DNA from: Rhodobacteraceae bacterium UBA6197
Lineage (GTDB): Bacteria; Pseudomonadota; Alphaproteobacteria; Rhodobacterales; Rhodobacteraceae
Reading direction: 5' to 3'
DNA length: 64,000 bases
Assembly: GCA_002422085.1 (NCBI GenBank)
Contig: DISZ01000018.1
Span: forward strand, 130,962-194,961
Part shown: piece after piece, positions 27,112-35,817 of the stretch
How positions within the stretch are numbered: the first letter of the stretch is position 1
Layout of the letters: the number at the start of each line of letters is the position of its first letter
Position numbers and translations under genes: made by a program
The notes under the pieces: generated by a model
The model's database searches: none
What the model was told of the DNA's origin: nothing
The model's input: the letters and a program-made list of their open reading frames with translations, nothing else

Positions 27112-27344
27112 GCGATATTTCTGCAATGAGTTTTGAAGAGGCGATGGCGGCCTTGGAAAAGGTTGTGAAAGACCTCGAGTCGGGTCAGGTATCGCTGGAC
27201 CAGTCGATCACGCTTTACGAACGCGGCGCGGCGCTCAAGGCGCATTGCGAGGCGCGTCTGAAGGCGGCTGAAGAGCGGGTCGAAAAGATCACACTGGGCG
27301 AGGACGGACAGCCGGCGGGCAGCACGCCGGTTGAAGGGCTTTGA
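27108..27344 (+). CDS. xseB: Exodeoxyribonuclease VII small subunit
   Basis: 78 residues, the normal XseB size. MSFEEAMAALEKVVKDLESG followed by VSLDQSITLYERGAALKAHC is the conserved helical hairpin (PF02609) that binds the large subunit XseA; together they degrade single-stranded DNA. The start overlaps the upstream stop (ATGA), and the next gene begins directly after its TGA. xseA is not in the window. The xseB-ispA-dxs order is common in proteobacteria. Confidence 0.95.
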   Translation: MSDISAMSFEEAMAALEKVVKDLESGQVSLDQSITLYERGAALKAHCEARLKAAEERVEKITLGEDGQPAGSTPVEGL

Positions 27345-28211
27345 ATGTTTCCCGACCGTTTGGCTGAGGTTCAGCGCACTGTGCAGACCGCGCTTGACGG
27401 CGCGCTGTCGATGCATCCCGAGGGCAGCTTGCGCGACGCGATGCGCTATGCCGTGCAGGGCGGCAAACGGTTGCGCGCATTTCTGGTGCTTGAAAGCGCC
27501 GCCCTTTTCGGGCTCAGCGCCGCGAAGGTGATGCCTGCCGCGGCGGCGGTCGAGGCGCTGCACGCCTATAGCCTGGTGCATGACGACCTGCCGTGCATGG
27601 ATAACGACGATCTGCGCCGTGGCTTGCCAACGGTGCATGTGAAATGGGACGAAGCCACCGCCGTTCTTGCCGGAGACGCGCTGCAAACGCTGGCGTTCGA
27701 GCTGTGTTGCGAGCCATCCTTGGCCTCCCCCGAACGACGTCTGGCGCTGGTGGCTGCACTGGCGCGGGCTGCGGGGGCCGAGGGGATGGTCTATGGTCAG
27801 GCGCTGGACATCGCCGCCGAAACCAGCACCGCGCCTTTGACGCTGGCGCAGATTACCGCGCTTCAAGCCGGCAAGACCGGGGCGCTGATCTCCTTTGCCG
27901 CCGAGGCGGGGGCGATACTGGCCGGCGCCGACACTCGGCCGCTGGCCGCCTATGCCGCCGCGCTGGGCTTGGCGTTTCAGATTGCCGATGACATTCTGGA
28001 CGTGACCGGAAACGAAGCGCAGGCGGGCAAGCGGCTGGGCAAGGACGCGGGCGCGGGCAAGGCGACTTTCGTGTCCTTGTTGGGTCTGGAAGGGGCGCAG
28101 CGCCAAGCCAGCAGCCTGATTTCCGAGGCCGAAGCGGCTTTGGCCCCATATGGTGCAACCGCACAAAACTTGCGAGATGCCGCGCGTTTCGTTATTGCGC
28201 GCCAGATGTAA
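27345..28211 (+). CDS. ispA: Polyprenyl (farnesyl) diphosphate synthase
   Basis: 288 residues. A head-to-tail prenyltransferase that condenses IPP with DMAPP and GPP, probably giving farnesyl diphosphate. The first Asp-rich motif is in YSLVHDDLPCMDNDDLRRG (from residue 76), with the DDxxxxD spacing of bacterial FPP synthases. The second is FQIADDILDVTG. GGKRLRAFLVL is the IPP-binding site. The ATG follows the xseB stop with no gap. It supplies quinone, carotenoid and undecaprenyl precursors, the last being the lipid carrier needed by the polysaccharide region downstream. Confidence 0.95.
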   Translation: MFPDRLAEVQRTVQTALDGALSMHPEGSLRDAMRYAVQGGKRLRAFLVLESAALFGLSAAKVMPAAAAVEALHAYSLVHDDLPCMDNDDLRRGLPTVHVKWDEATAVLAGDALQTLAFELCCEPSLASPERRLALVAALARAAGAEGMVYGQALDIAAETSTAPLTLAQITALQAGKTGALISFAAEAGAILAGADTRPLAAYAAALGLAFQIADDILDVTGNEAQAGKRLGKDAGAGKATFVSLLGLEGAQRQASSLISEAEAALAPYGATAQNLRDAARFVIARQM

Positions 28212-28226
28212 GCCCTTGGAGGGCAA

Positions 28227-30137
28227 ATGACCGACCGACCCAAGACCCCGATGCTGGACAAGGTGCAGCACCCCGCTGACCTGAAGGCCCTGTCAGACCG
28301 CGACCTGCGCCGTTTGGCCGACGAGCTGCGCGCCGAGACGATTTCAGCGGTCTCGGTGACCGGGGGTCATCTGGGTGCGGGCCTTGGCGTGGTCGAATTG
28401 ACGGTTGCGCTGCATGCTGTGTTTGACGCGCCGCGCGACAAGATCATCTGGGACGTGGGGCATCAGTGCTACCCGCACAAGATCCTGACCGGGCGCCGCG
28501 ACCGGATCCGCACCCTGCGGACCAAGAACGGTGTGTCAGGTTTTACCAAACGCTCGGAAAGCCCCTATGATCCGTTCGGCGCGGGGCATTCCTCGACCTC
28601 GATTTCGGCGGCACTGGGTTTTGCGATGGCGCGTGAACTGGGCGGTGATGCGGGTGATGCGATCGCCGTCATCGGCGATGGCGCGATGAGTGCGGGCATG
28701 GCCTTCGAGGCATTGAACAACGCCGGCCACTTGGGCAAGCGGCTGTTCGTGGTGCTCAATGACAATGACATGAGCATCGCCCAACCGGTCGGGGCACTGT
28801 CGTCCTATCTGGCACGACTTTACTCTGGCGGCCCGTTTCAGGATCTGCGCGCCGCGGCCAAAGGGGCAGTCAGCCTGTTGCCCGAACCGCTGCAAGAAGG
28901 CGCCCGCCGCGCCAAGGAAATGCTCAAGGGCATGGCGGTGGGCGGGACGCTGTTTGAAGAGTTGGGCTTCACCTATGTCGGCCCGGTCGATGGCCATGAT
29001 CTTGACCAGCTCTTGCCGCTGTTGCGCACCCTCAAGGCGCGCGCCACCGGGCCGATGCTGATCCATGCGGTCACCAAGAAGGGCAAGGGCTATGCACCCG
29101 CCGAACGCGCGCCCGACAAGGGCCACGCGACCGCCAAGTTCGATCTGGTGACCGGCGCGCAGGTGAAGACACCCTCGAATGCCCCCAGCTACACCTCGGT
29201 TTTTGCCAAGGCGCTGCTGGATCAGGCGTCGCGCGACGAAAAGATCGTGGCGGTCACGGCCGCCATGCCGGATGGCACCGGGCTGAACCTGTTTGCCGAA
29301 CGCTACCCGCGCCGTTGCTTTGATGTGGGCATCGCCGAACAGCACGCGGTGACCTTTTCGGCGGGTCTTGCCGCGGGCGGCATGAAGCCCTTTTGCGCGC
29401 TCTATTCGACCTTCTTGCAGCGCGGCTATGACCAGATCGTGCATGACGTGGCGATTCAGCGCCTTCCGGTGCGCTTTGCGATTGACCGCGCGGGGTTGGT
29501 CGGCGCCGATGGCGCGACCCATGCCGGGGCCTATGACATCGCGTTTCTGGCCAACCTGCCCGGCTTTGTGCTGATGGCCGCCGCCGATGAGGCAGAGCTG
29601 GTGCATATGGTGGCCACCGCCGCCGCGCTCGACGATCGCCCCTCGGCGTTCCGCTATCCGCGTGGCGAGGGGATGGGCGTGGATATGCCCGAACGCGGGC
29701 AGCCGCTGGAAATCGGCCGGGGCCGGATCATTGCCGAAGGTGGGCGCGTGGCGATCCTGTCGTATGGCACCCGTCTGGCCGAAGTGCTGAAGGCGCGCGA
29801 GGCGCTGGCCGCGCGCGGCCTTGCCCCGACGATCGCCGATGCGCGCTTTGCCAAGCCGCTGGATCGTGACCTGATCTTGCGGCTGGCGCGTGAACACGAA
29901 GCGCTGATCTGCATCGAAGAAGGCGCCATCGGCGGATTTGGCAGCCACGTCGCGCAGCTGCTGGCCGAAGAAGGGGTGTTCGATCGGGGCTTCAAATTCC
30001 GCGCAATGGTGCTGCCGGACATCTTCATCGACCAATCCAGCCCCGAAGACATGTATGCGACCGCTGGCATGAACGCGCCGCAGATCGAGGCAAAAGTGCT
30101 CGAGGTGCTGGGCGTCGCCGTCGCCAAACGCGCCTGA
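28227..30137 (+). CDS. dxs: 1-deoxy-D-xylulose-5-phosphate synthase
   Basis: 636 residues. A thiamine-diphosphate enzyme that joins pyruvate and glyceraldehyde-3-phosphate, the first step of the MEP isoprenoid pathway. The N-terminal block IIWDVGHQCYPHKILTGRRD has the catalytic His. The ThDP/Mg site is VIGDGAMSAGMAFEALNNAG followed by NDNDMSI. The second half has FDVGIAEQHAVTFSAGLA and the transketolase C-terminal domain. It lies 15 nt after ispA behind GGAGGGCAA. The stop is followed by the junction repeat at 30212. Confidence 0.97.
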   Translation: MTDRPKTPMLDKVQHPADLKALSDRDLRRLADELRAETISAVSVTGGHLGAGLGVVELTVALHAVFDAPRDKIIWDVGHQCYPHKILTGRRDRIRTLRTKNGVSGFTKRSESPYDPFGAGHSSTSISAALGFAMARELGGDAGDAIAVIGDGAMSAGMAFEALNNAGHLGKRLFVVLNDNDMSIAQPVGALSSYLARLYSGGPFQDLRAAAKGAVSLLPEPLQEGARRAKEMLKGMAVGGTLFEELGFTYVGPVDGHDLDQLLPLLRTLKARATGPMLIHAVTKKGKGYAPAERAPDKGHATAKFDLVTGAQVKTPSNAPSYTSVFAKALLDQASRDEKIVAVTAAMPDGTGLNLFAERYPRRCFDVGIAEQHAVTFSAGLAAGGMKPFCALYSTFLQRGYDQIVHDVAIQRLPVRFAIDRAGLVGADGATHAGAYDIAFLANLPGFVLMAAADEAELVHMVATAAALDDRPSAFRYPRGEGMGVDMPERGQPLEIGRGRIIAEGGRVAILSYGTRLAEVLKAREALAARGLAPTIADARFAKPLDRDLILRLAREHEALICIEEGAIGGFGSHVAQLLAEEGVFDRGFKFRAMVLPDIFIDQSSPEDMYATAGMNAPQIEAKVLEVLGVAVAKRA

Positions 30138-30211
30138 CGTCTGCTGTCCCGACACCTGTGGACGCGCCACGGGGGAGATTCTGCCAGAATGAACGACGAT
30201 CCGTTCGCTCG

Positions 30212-30250
30212 TTCATCTTCGCCCAAATATCCCCGCCGGAGGCATCCGCC
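30212..30250 (+). repeat. Convergent-junction repeat, copy between dxs and ocd-like gene
   Basis: TTCATCTTCGCCCAAATATC followed by CCCGCCGGAGGCATCCGCC. It is one substitution from the arm of the 816 inverted repeat through CCGCCGGAGGC. It ends 2 nt before the stop of the minus-strand cyclodeaminase-like gene. Only one arm is present, so no long hairpin forms. Confidence 0.75.
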
Positions 30251-30251
30251 G

Positions 30252-31166
30252 CTAACGTCCGCGCCAGGCCGCCAGAATATATTGCGCGGCCATCAGGTCC
30301 AGATGCGCGCCGCCGCCGTTCTTGCAGATGGTGATTTCTTCGGCGCTTGTGCGGCTGAACCTGCCCGACGGCAGATCATAATAATCGGCAAGGATATCGG
30401 CCTCCGAAATCACGCCACGCGCGATCGGATCCTTGATTTCACCGATATGGTGGATCGTGGTGGCACGGGCATCGACGAACAGCCGTGCGCGGCGCAGGGC
30501 CTCGTCATCGGCTTCGCGCATGTCGGGGCGGTAGGCACCGATCAGATCGACATGGGTGCCCGGTTGCAGCCACGCGCCGTGGATCAGGGGGGTGGTCGCC
30601 ATGGTGGTGGTGGCGATGATCTCGGCGCCGCGCACGGCCGATTCAAGAGTGTCGGCGACGTCGGCACCGGTGGCCTTTGCCAGCGCATGGGCCGGCTCGG
30701 CCGAGCGGTTCCAGACGGTAAAACGCGCGCCGGGAAAAGCCGCCGAATAGGCCGCGATCATGGATCGCGCCACGTTTCCGGCGCCAACGACAAGGATTCG
30801 ACGCGCCTCGGGCCGGGCAAGTTTGCGCGCGGCCAGCAGGCTGTCGCCGGCGGTTTTCCATTTCGTGACAAGGTGAAAATCGACAATCGCTTCAAGACGG
30901 CCGTGGGCGTTGTCGTAAAGCGTGACGGCGCCATTGATCATCGGCACGCCCGCCATGGGGTTGCCGGGAAAGACCGTGGCCGCCTTGACCGCCAGTCCCA
31001 GCCCGTCAATCCAGGCCGAGCGGGTCAGCAACGTGTCCTTGCCGCGATACAGGAACGTGTCGGCAACCTCTGCGCGAGGCAGGCGGTGGCCCGCCTCGAG
31101 CGCGTCGGTCAGCCAAATCCAGTCTAGGTGGGACTCGGCCTCGGGTCCGATGATCTCGACGCTCAT
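30252..31166 (-). CDS. Ornithine cyclodeaminase/mu-crystallin family protein
   Basis: 304 residues. The NAD-binding motif RRILVVGAGNVARSMIAAY and the substrate-side KAATVFPGNP and KTAGDSLLAA segments place it in PF02423. Family members are ornithine cyclodeaminases, ketimine or imino-acid reductases and alanine dehydrogenases. The sequence alone does not choose among these. The start overlaps the HAD gene stop by 4 nt, so it ends a tightly packed minus-strand operon. No arginine or proline catabolic gene is nearby. Confidence 0.85.
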   Translation of the reverse strand: MSVEIIGPEAESHLDWIWLTDALEAGHRLPRAEVADTFLYRGKDTLLTRSAWIDGLGLAVKAATVFPGNPMAGVPMINGAVTLYDNAHGRLEAIVDFHLVTKWKTAGDSLLAARKLARPEARRILVVGAGNVARSMIAAYSAAFPGARFTVWNRSAEPAHALAKATGADVADTLESAVRGAEIIATTTMATTPLIHGAWLQPGTHVDLIGAYRPDMREADDEALRRARLFVDARATTIHHIGEIKDPIARGVISEADILADYYDLPSGRFSRTSAEEITICKNGGGAHLDLMAAQYILAAWRGR

Positions 31167-31780
31167 CGCGCTTCCTCCGGGGTTAGAAGACGTTCGGCTA
31201 CCAGTCGGGCAGCAAGGGTTTCAGGCGCGTCGAACAGATGCGTCTGCCAGCCGCGCGCGGCAGCGGCGGCGATATTGTCGCCGCGGTCGTCGGTGAACAG
31301 AAGCGACTCTGGCGGCAGGCCGCAATCGGCCTCGACATGCTGATAGATCCGGGCATCGGGCTTGATGATGCCCATCTTCCCCGAAATATAGCGACGGTCG
31401 AATTCGGTCAAAACCGGATACATCCGTTCCGCCAGATCAAACGTCTCGCGGCCAAAATTCGACAAGGCAAAGACCTTGGTGCCACGACGGCGCAAGGCCC
31501 GCAGCAGGCGGATCGCATGCGGGATTTCGGGCGCGAACATATCGGCCCAATGATCCTTCCACAAAAGGATATGGGCCGCGTGGTCGGGGTGCCGGGCGGC
31601 GAAGTCGGCGACCGTGGCGGCAAAAGGCGCGCCGGCGTCGATCGCCTCATTCATCGCGGCAAGCCCGACCGCGAAGAACAGATGGTCGCGGGCCTCGGGC
31701 GACAGGATCGGGTCGTAAACCCGCTCTGGATGCCATTCGACCAGCACATTGCCGATGTCAAAAACGACCGCTTCAATCAT
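31163..31780 (-). CDS. HAD-superfamily phosphatase, YihX-like
   Basis: 205 residues. The first HAD motif is VVFDIGNVLVEWHPERVYDP: the nucleophile Asp is followed by Gly rather than the usual acid/base Asp, as in YihX-type sugar-phosphate phosphatases (FDLGNVIV). Motif II is FALSNFGRE, motif III KPDARIYQ and motif IV FTDDRGDNIAAA. It is cytoplasmic; the substrate is unknown but sugar phosphates are likely. It overlaps neighbours on both sides by 4 nt, so it is embedded in the operon from fghA to the ocd-like gene. Confidence 0.86.
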   Translation of the reverse strand: MIEAVVFDIGNVLVEWHPERVYDPILSPEARDHLFFAVGLAAMNEAIDAGAPFAATVADFAARHPDHAAHILLWKDHWADMFAPEIPHAIRLLRALRRRGTKVFALSNFGRETFDLAERMYPVLTEFDRRYISGKMGIIKPDARIYQHVEADCGLPPESLLFTDDRGDNIAAAAARGWQTHLFDAPETLAARLVAERLLTPEEAR

Positions 31781-32235
31781 CCCTCTGCCTCCCGCATTGC
31801 GGCCCGCGCGGTGCGGTCCAGCGCGTCCAGAAAACGAGAGCGGTCGGCCTTTGTAAAGCCCTTGCCGCCGCCCTGTCGAAACGGGTCGGCGCTGCGCAGA
31901 TCGGTCATCAGGTCGCGCATCGCCAGCACATTGCCGATATTGGCGGGGGTCAGCGCCTCGCCGTCATGTTTGAGAACGCGCGCCCCGGTGGCGACACATT
32001 TCGCGGCCAGCGGAATGTCTGCCGTCACCACGACGTCACCGCGCCCGGCGTGATCGGCGATCCATTTGTCGGCCTCGTCCGGGCCGGCGGCGACATAGAC
32101 CATTTCGACCAGAGGATTGGCCGAGGGGCGCAAGCCGCCGTTCGAGACGATCACCAGACGTTGGCCAAGGCGGGTGGCGACCCGCTCGGCCTCGTCCTTG
32201 ACGGGGCAGGCATCGGCATCAAGGTAGATCGGCAT
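31777..32235 (-). CDS. YaiI/YqxD (DUF188) family protein
   Basis: 152 residues. The N-terminus IYLDADACPVKDEAERVA and the blocks DVVVTADIPLAAKCVATGA and RSADPFRQGGGKGFTKADRS are diagnostic of the UPF0178/DUF188 family, a PIN-like fold. Acidic residues in DADACP and TADIPLA resemble a nuclease metal site, but no activity is established. Start and stop overlap the neighbours (TGATG with fghA, ATGA with the HAD gene). Confidence 0.93.
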   Translation of the reverse strand: MPIYLDADACPVKDEAERVATRLGQRLVIVSNGGLRPSANPLVEMVYVAAGPDEADKWIADHAGRGDVVVTADIPLAAKCVATGARVLKHDGEALTPANIGNVLAMRDLMTDLRSADPFRQGGGKGFTKADRSRFLDALDRTARAAMREAEG

Positions 32236-33065
32236 CAGCGATACAGCGCCTCGGCGTGAAAATTGATGTGGCTTTCGATGAAGGACGAGACGAAAAAGTA
32301 GCTGTGATCGTAGCCCTTTTGCAGCCGGAAGCTGCCGGGCTGACGGCGGCCCGCCATGGCGATGGCAAGGGCTTCGGGGCGCAGCAACGGCAGGAACTGG
32401 TCCGAGGTGCCCTGATCAATCAGCACTTCGCCGTCAAAGCCCAGCCCGGTCATCAGGTGGCTGGCGTCATGGTCCAGCCACGGCGCCTCATCCGCGCCCA
32501 GATAGGCAGTGAACTGCTTGCGCCCCCAGTCCGAAGCCACCGGGTTGGCAATCGGCGCAAAGGCCGAGACCGAGCGGTAGCGCCCCGGCAGGCGCATCGC
32601 CAGCGTCAGCGCCCCGTGGCCGCCCATCGAATGACCGGTGATCGACTGGCGGTCCTCGTCGATGGCGAAATTCGCGGTCAGGATGCGGGGCAGATCATCC
32701 GCGATATAGTCCCACATGCGAAAATGCGCAGCCCAGGGTGCTTGCGTCGCGTTCAGATAGAACCCCGCGCCCTGCCCCAGATCATAGGCCGCGTCATCGG
32801 CGACGCCCGCTCCCCGCGGCGAGGTATCGGGAAAACACAGCGCGATCCCGTGCTCGGCGGCCCATTTTTGCGCGCCGGCCTTGGTCATGGCGTTTTCGTG
32901 GGTGCAGCTCAGGCCCGACAGATACCACAACAACGGCACCGGGCCGATCTCGGCCTCTTCGGGCAGGAACAGGCCAAAGGTCATCTGCGTGCCCGTGACC
33001 GAAGAGGCGTGACCATAGACGCCCTGCACCCCGCCAAAGCACCGGTTTTCGCTGATCGTCTGCAT
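32235..33065 (-). CDS. fghA: S-formylglutathione hydrolase
   Basis: 276 residues, an esterase-D-type alpha/beta hydrolase. The nucleophile is Ser146 in ITGHSMGGHGALTLA. LLWYLSGLSCTHENAMTKAG carries the oxyanion/Cys region typical of the family, and the catalytic His lies in KGYDHSYFFV. It hydrolyses S-formylglutathione to formate and glutathione, the second step of glutathione-dependent formaldehyde removal. The partner dehydrogenase adhC/flhA is not in the window. It begins 9 nt after the AEC transporter stop and is probably in the same transcript. Confidence 0.94.
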   Translation of the reverse strand: MQTISENRCFGGVQGVYGHASSVTGTQMTFGLFLPEEAEIGPVPLLWYLSGLSCTHENAMTKAGAQKWAAEHGIALCFPDTSPRGAGVADDAAYDLGQGAGFYLNATQAPWAAHFRMWDYIADDLPRILTANFAIDEDRQSITGHSMGGHGALTLAMRLPGRYRSVSAFAPIANPVASDWGRKQFTAYLGADEAPWLDHDASHLMTGLGFDGEVLIDQGTSDQFLPLLRPEALAIAMAGRRQPGSFRLQKGYDHSYFFVSSFIESHINFHAEALYR

Positions 33066-33074
33066 GGTTCCCCC

Positions 33075-34004
33075 TTACTGGCCCGTGACCCAGGCAATGA
33101 TCGGCGGCACCGTCAGGATCGACACCGCCGTGGAAATCAGGATCGAGGCCGACACACGCTGCGGCGCGACCCCGTAATGCGTGGCCAGAATATAGACATT
33201 TCCCGCCACAGGAAGTGCGGCGGCAGCAATCATCACGCCTGCCGCGTAGGGTTCGACCGGGAACAGCAGCAGCGCCGCGACCGCCACGGCGGCCGGGTGC
33301 AAGACCAGCTTGGCAAAGGACAACCAGACCGCCGGGCGCAGCCTTTCGGCAGATCGCGCCGCAAGGCTCGCGCCGATGGCAAACAGCGCGCCGGGGGTGG
33401 CCGCCGCCCCCAGAAGGGTCATGAATTCGGTCAGGGGTGCGGGCATCGGCAGGTGCAATCCCGCCCAAGCCAACCCGGCGATCATCGACACGATCATCGG
33501 GTTTTTCAGCAGCCCCATGGCCAGCGCCCCCAGCATCGCCGGCGACACGCGGCCATGGCGCGCACCGGTAATCAGCAGCGTGATGAGGCTGGAAAACACG
33601 ATCAGATCAATCGCCAGAACCATCAGCACCGGGCCGACGGCCTGCGGCCCCAAAAGAAGCACCAGCATCGGCACGCCCAGAAAGCCGGTATTGCCGGTCA
33701 TGCAGGTATGCGCCTCCATCGCGGCTTCGGTCAGCGGCAGGCGGCGCATCAGTGCTGCGGCCATGCCGATCAGCCAGACCAGCGCCGAGCCCGACAGATA
33801 GGCCAGCACAAAGCTGGTGTCGTAGAGCTCTTCCAGCGACAGCGTCGCGGAAAAGCGAAACAGCATCGCCGACAGCGCAAAGTAAAAGACGAACTTGGTC
33901 AGCCAGGCCGTCGCTTCGGCCGGAAAGAACCGGGTCCGGCCAGCAGCCCAGCCCAGCCCGATCAGCGCAAAAAACGGTAACGTCTTGAGAAATATCGCCA
34001 GCAT
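33075..34004 (-). CDS. AEC (auxin efflux carrier) family transporter
   Basis: 309 residues with about 10 hydrophobic helices. LPFFALIGLGWAAGR at the N-terminus, the central FLGVPMLVLLLGPQAVGP and the second repeat KLVLHPAAVAVAALLLFP are typical of the AEC family (PF03547). Bacterial members move dicarboxylates or other organic acids. No regulator or substrate gene is next to it, so the substrate is open. It is co-directional with fghA (9-nt gap) and the nitroreductase upstream. Confidence 0.85.
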   Translation of the reverse strand: MLAIFLKTLPFFALIGLGWAAGRTRFFPAEATAWLTKFVFYFALSAMLFRFSATLSLEELYDTSFVLAYLSGSALVWLIGMAAALMRRLPLTEAAMEAHTCMTGNTGFLGVPMLVLLLGPQAVGPVLMVLAIDLIVFSSLITLLITGARHGRVSPAMLGALAMGLLKNPMIVSMIAGLAWAGLHLPMPAPLTEFMTLLGAAATPGALFAIGASLAARSAERLRPAVWLSFAKLVLHPAAVAVAALLLFPVEPYAAGVMIAAAALPVAGNVYILATHYGVAPQRVSASILISTAVSILTVPPIIAWVTGQ

Positions 34005-34063
34005 GCGGCTTGGCTAGCACGCGCGGCGTGCGGGGGGAAGCGGGTGCACCCCCCCAAGCCCTG

Positions 34064-34759
34064 TCATCCGCGCAGCACGGTCATGATTTCCGCCAGAGGC
34101 TTCTTGATCTTGGCAACGGCAGGCACGGTGGCATCGGCCGCAGGATATCCGACCGGCAGGATCATCACCGGCTTTTCATTCTCGGGTCTGCCACATTGCG
34201 CGTTCAAAAACCGCATCGGGTTGGGCGTATGTTCAAGACACACCAGCCCGGCGTGGTGGATCGCCGCAATCAAGAGGCCGGTCGCGATGCCAACGCTTTC
34301 GGGCACGTAGTAGTTCTTGTAGCGGTGGCCGTCGCTGGTGACGCCATACCGCTGCGCAAAGATCACGATCAGCCAGGGCGCAACCTCGAGATGCGGTTTC
34401 TGGGCGCCGGTGCCGATCGGCTCCAGCGCGCGCAGCCATTCGTCACCGCCACCGCCCTCGTAAAACGCGCGTTCCTCTTCTTCGGCGGCAGTGCGGATAC
34501 GCGCCTTTATCGCAGGGTCAGAGATGGCGACGAAGTGCCAAGGCTGGCGGTTGGCACCCGAAGGCGCGCTGCCAGCGGCCTCGATACAGGCGGAAATCAC
34601 CGCCTCGGGAACCGGATCAGGGGCGTAGTCGCGCACCGAATGGCGCTTTTTCATATAGTCGCGAAAGGCCATGGCGGCGCGCATTGCGTCATCGGGCGAA
34701 AGCTGCACCCGGTCTGGTAGCGCCAGCGCCTGATAGCTGACGTGGTCGCGGTGATACAT
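34064..34759 (-). CDS. Nitroreductase family FMN flavoprotein
   Basis: 231 residues. KKRHSVRDYAPDPVPEAVIS and SAPSGANRQPWHFVAISD are the FMN-binding N-terminal motifs of the nitroreductase fold (PF00881). The insertion with a Glu-rich helix (AEEEERAFYEGG) and the later GIATGLLIAAIHHAGLVCLE resemble the iodotyrosine-deiodinase-like branch. The frame continues upstream within mbfA, but MYHRDHVSYQ at 34759, 20 nt after the mbfA stop, is the likely start. Being directly behind the iron-regulated mbfA, it may share that control. Confidence 0.87.
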   Translation of the reverse strand: MYHRDHVSYQALALPDRVQLSPDDAMRAAMAFRDYMKKRHSVRDYAPDPVPEAVISACIEAAGSAPSGANRQPWHFVAISDPAIKARIRTAAEEEERAFYEGGGGDEWLRALEPIGTGAQKPHLEVAPWLIVIFAQRYGVTSDGHRYKNYYVPESVGIATGLLIAAIHHAGLVCLEHTPNPMRFLNAQCGRPENEKPVMILPVGYPAADATVPAVAKIKKPLAEIMTVLRG

Positions 34760-34779
34760 TCCCCCCCCTGTCCGCGGGG

Positions 34780-35757
34780 TCAACCAGCGCCGATCAGCGC
34801 CCCCGCCGCGAATACCAAAGCACCCCCCAGCACAACCTGCAAGGCCGCGCGCAGGAACGGGGTCTCCATGAACTTGTTCTGGATCCAGGCGATCGCCCAA
34901 AGCTCGATAAAGACGATGACCATGGCGATCGTGGTCGCGGTCCAGAACTCGGGGATCAGGTAGGGCAGCGCATGCCCCATGCCGCCCAGCGTCGTCATCA
35001 CCCCCGATGCCAGCCCCCGTTTCCACGGGCTGCCGCGACCCGACAGCACGCCATCATCATGCGCGGCCTCGGTAAAGCCCATCGAGATGCCCGCCCCGAC
35101 CGAGGCGGCTGCGCCCACCAGAAAGGTGGTCCAGGTGTTATGGGTGGCAAAAGCGGTGGCAAAGATCGGCGCCAATGTCGAAACCGAACCATCCATCAAC
35201 CCGGCAAGCCCCGGCTGCACCCAGGTCAGAATGAACTGACGGTGGGCGGCGCGGTCTTCTTCGCCCTTGACGTCAGGATCAAGATGGGTTGCGCTCAGTT
35301 GGACGGCGGTTGCGGCGTGGCCCGCCTCGGCGGCGGCCAGGTCGCCCAGCAGCTTGCGTGTTGACGCGTCTGAACTGTGCTGCGCGGCGGTAATGTAAAA
35401 GTTGTGGGCGTCGCGCTCCATCGCTTCGGCCTCGGCGCGGATCCGTTCAAGCGACAGGTTGTGCATCAGCCAGACCGGCTTGCGCGCGTAAAACCCCGCC
35501 ACATGTTCACGCCGGATCAACGGGATCACCGGGCCGAAACGTTCGGTATGGGTATCGATCAGGCGATGACGATGTTCGTTTTCCTCGGCGGCCATCCCGT
35601 CAAACACCTGTGCCGAGGCAGGATAGTCGGCGCGCAGGCGTTCAGCGTATTGCCGGTAGATACGAACGTCGTCTTCCTCGGACGAAATCGCCAAAGCAAG
35701 AATTTCCTGCTCGGACAGGTCCGAAAAACGGCGACGGGAAGCAAGACCGGGGATCAT
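34780..35757 (-). CDS. mbfA: MbfA-type membrane-bound ferritin / iron exporter
   Basis: 325 residues. The N-terminal ferritin-like domain (about 1-165) has repeated iron-ligand motifs: EEDDVRIYRQYAERL, MAAEENEHRHRL, EAEAMERDAHNFY and LAAAEAGHA. The C-terminal part is a VIT1/CCC1 transporter (GLMDGSVSTLAPIFATAFAT and four to five helices). This fusion is MbfA, which in Agrobacterium and Bradyrhizobium exports iron and protects against iron and peroxide. An iron control element lies 14 nt upstream of the start, as expected for Irr repression under low iron. AAAGG precedes the ATG. Confidence 0.94.
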   Translation of the reverse strand: MIPGLASRRRFSDLSEQEILALAISSEEDDVRIYRQYAERLRADYPASAQVFDGMAAEENEHRHRLIDTHTERFGPVIPLIRREHVAGFYARKPVWLMHNLSLERIRAEAEAMERDAHNFYITAAQHSSDASTRKLLGDLAAAEAGHAATAVQLSATHLDPDVKGEEDRAAHRQFILTWVQPGLAGLMDGSVSTLAPIFATAFATHNTWTTFLVGAAASVGAGISMGFTEAAHDDGVLSGRGSPWKRGLASGVMTTLGGMGHALPYLIPEFWTATTIAMVIVFIELWAIAWIQNKFMETPFLRAALQVVLGGALVFAAGALIGAG

Positions 35758-35770
35758 GAAACAGACCTTT

Positions 35771-35786
35771 CTTAGAATGATTCTAG
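35771..35786 (-). promoter_or_regulatory. Iron control element (Irr box) upstream of mbfA
   Basis: The plus-strand sequence is CTTAGAATGATTCTAG, a palindrome with half-sites TTAGAA and TTCTA(G) around a 3-nt centre. It fits the ICE consensus TTTAGAA-N3-TTCTAAA recognised by Irr in Alphaproteobacteria, except at the outer positions. It ends 14 nt before the mbfA ATG, so Irr binding would block transcription. No irr gene is in the window. Confidence 0.78.
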
Positions 35787-35817
35787 TTATTCGCCGCCGC
35801 GCCGCAGGACAAGTGGA

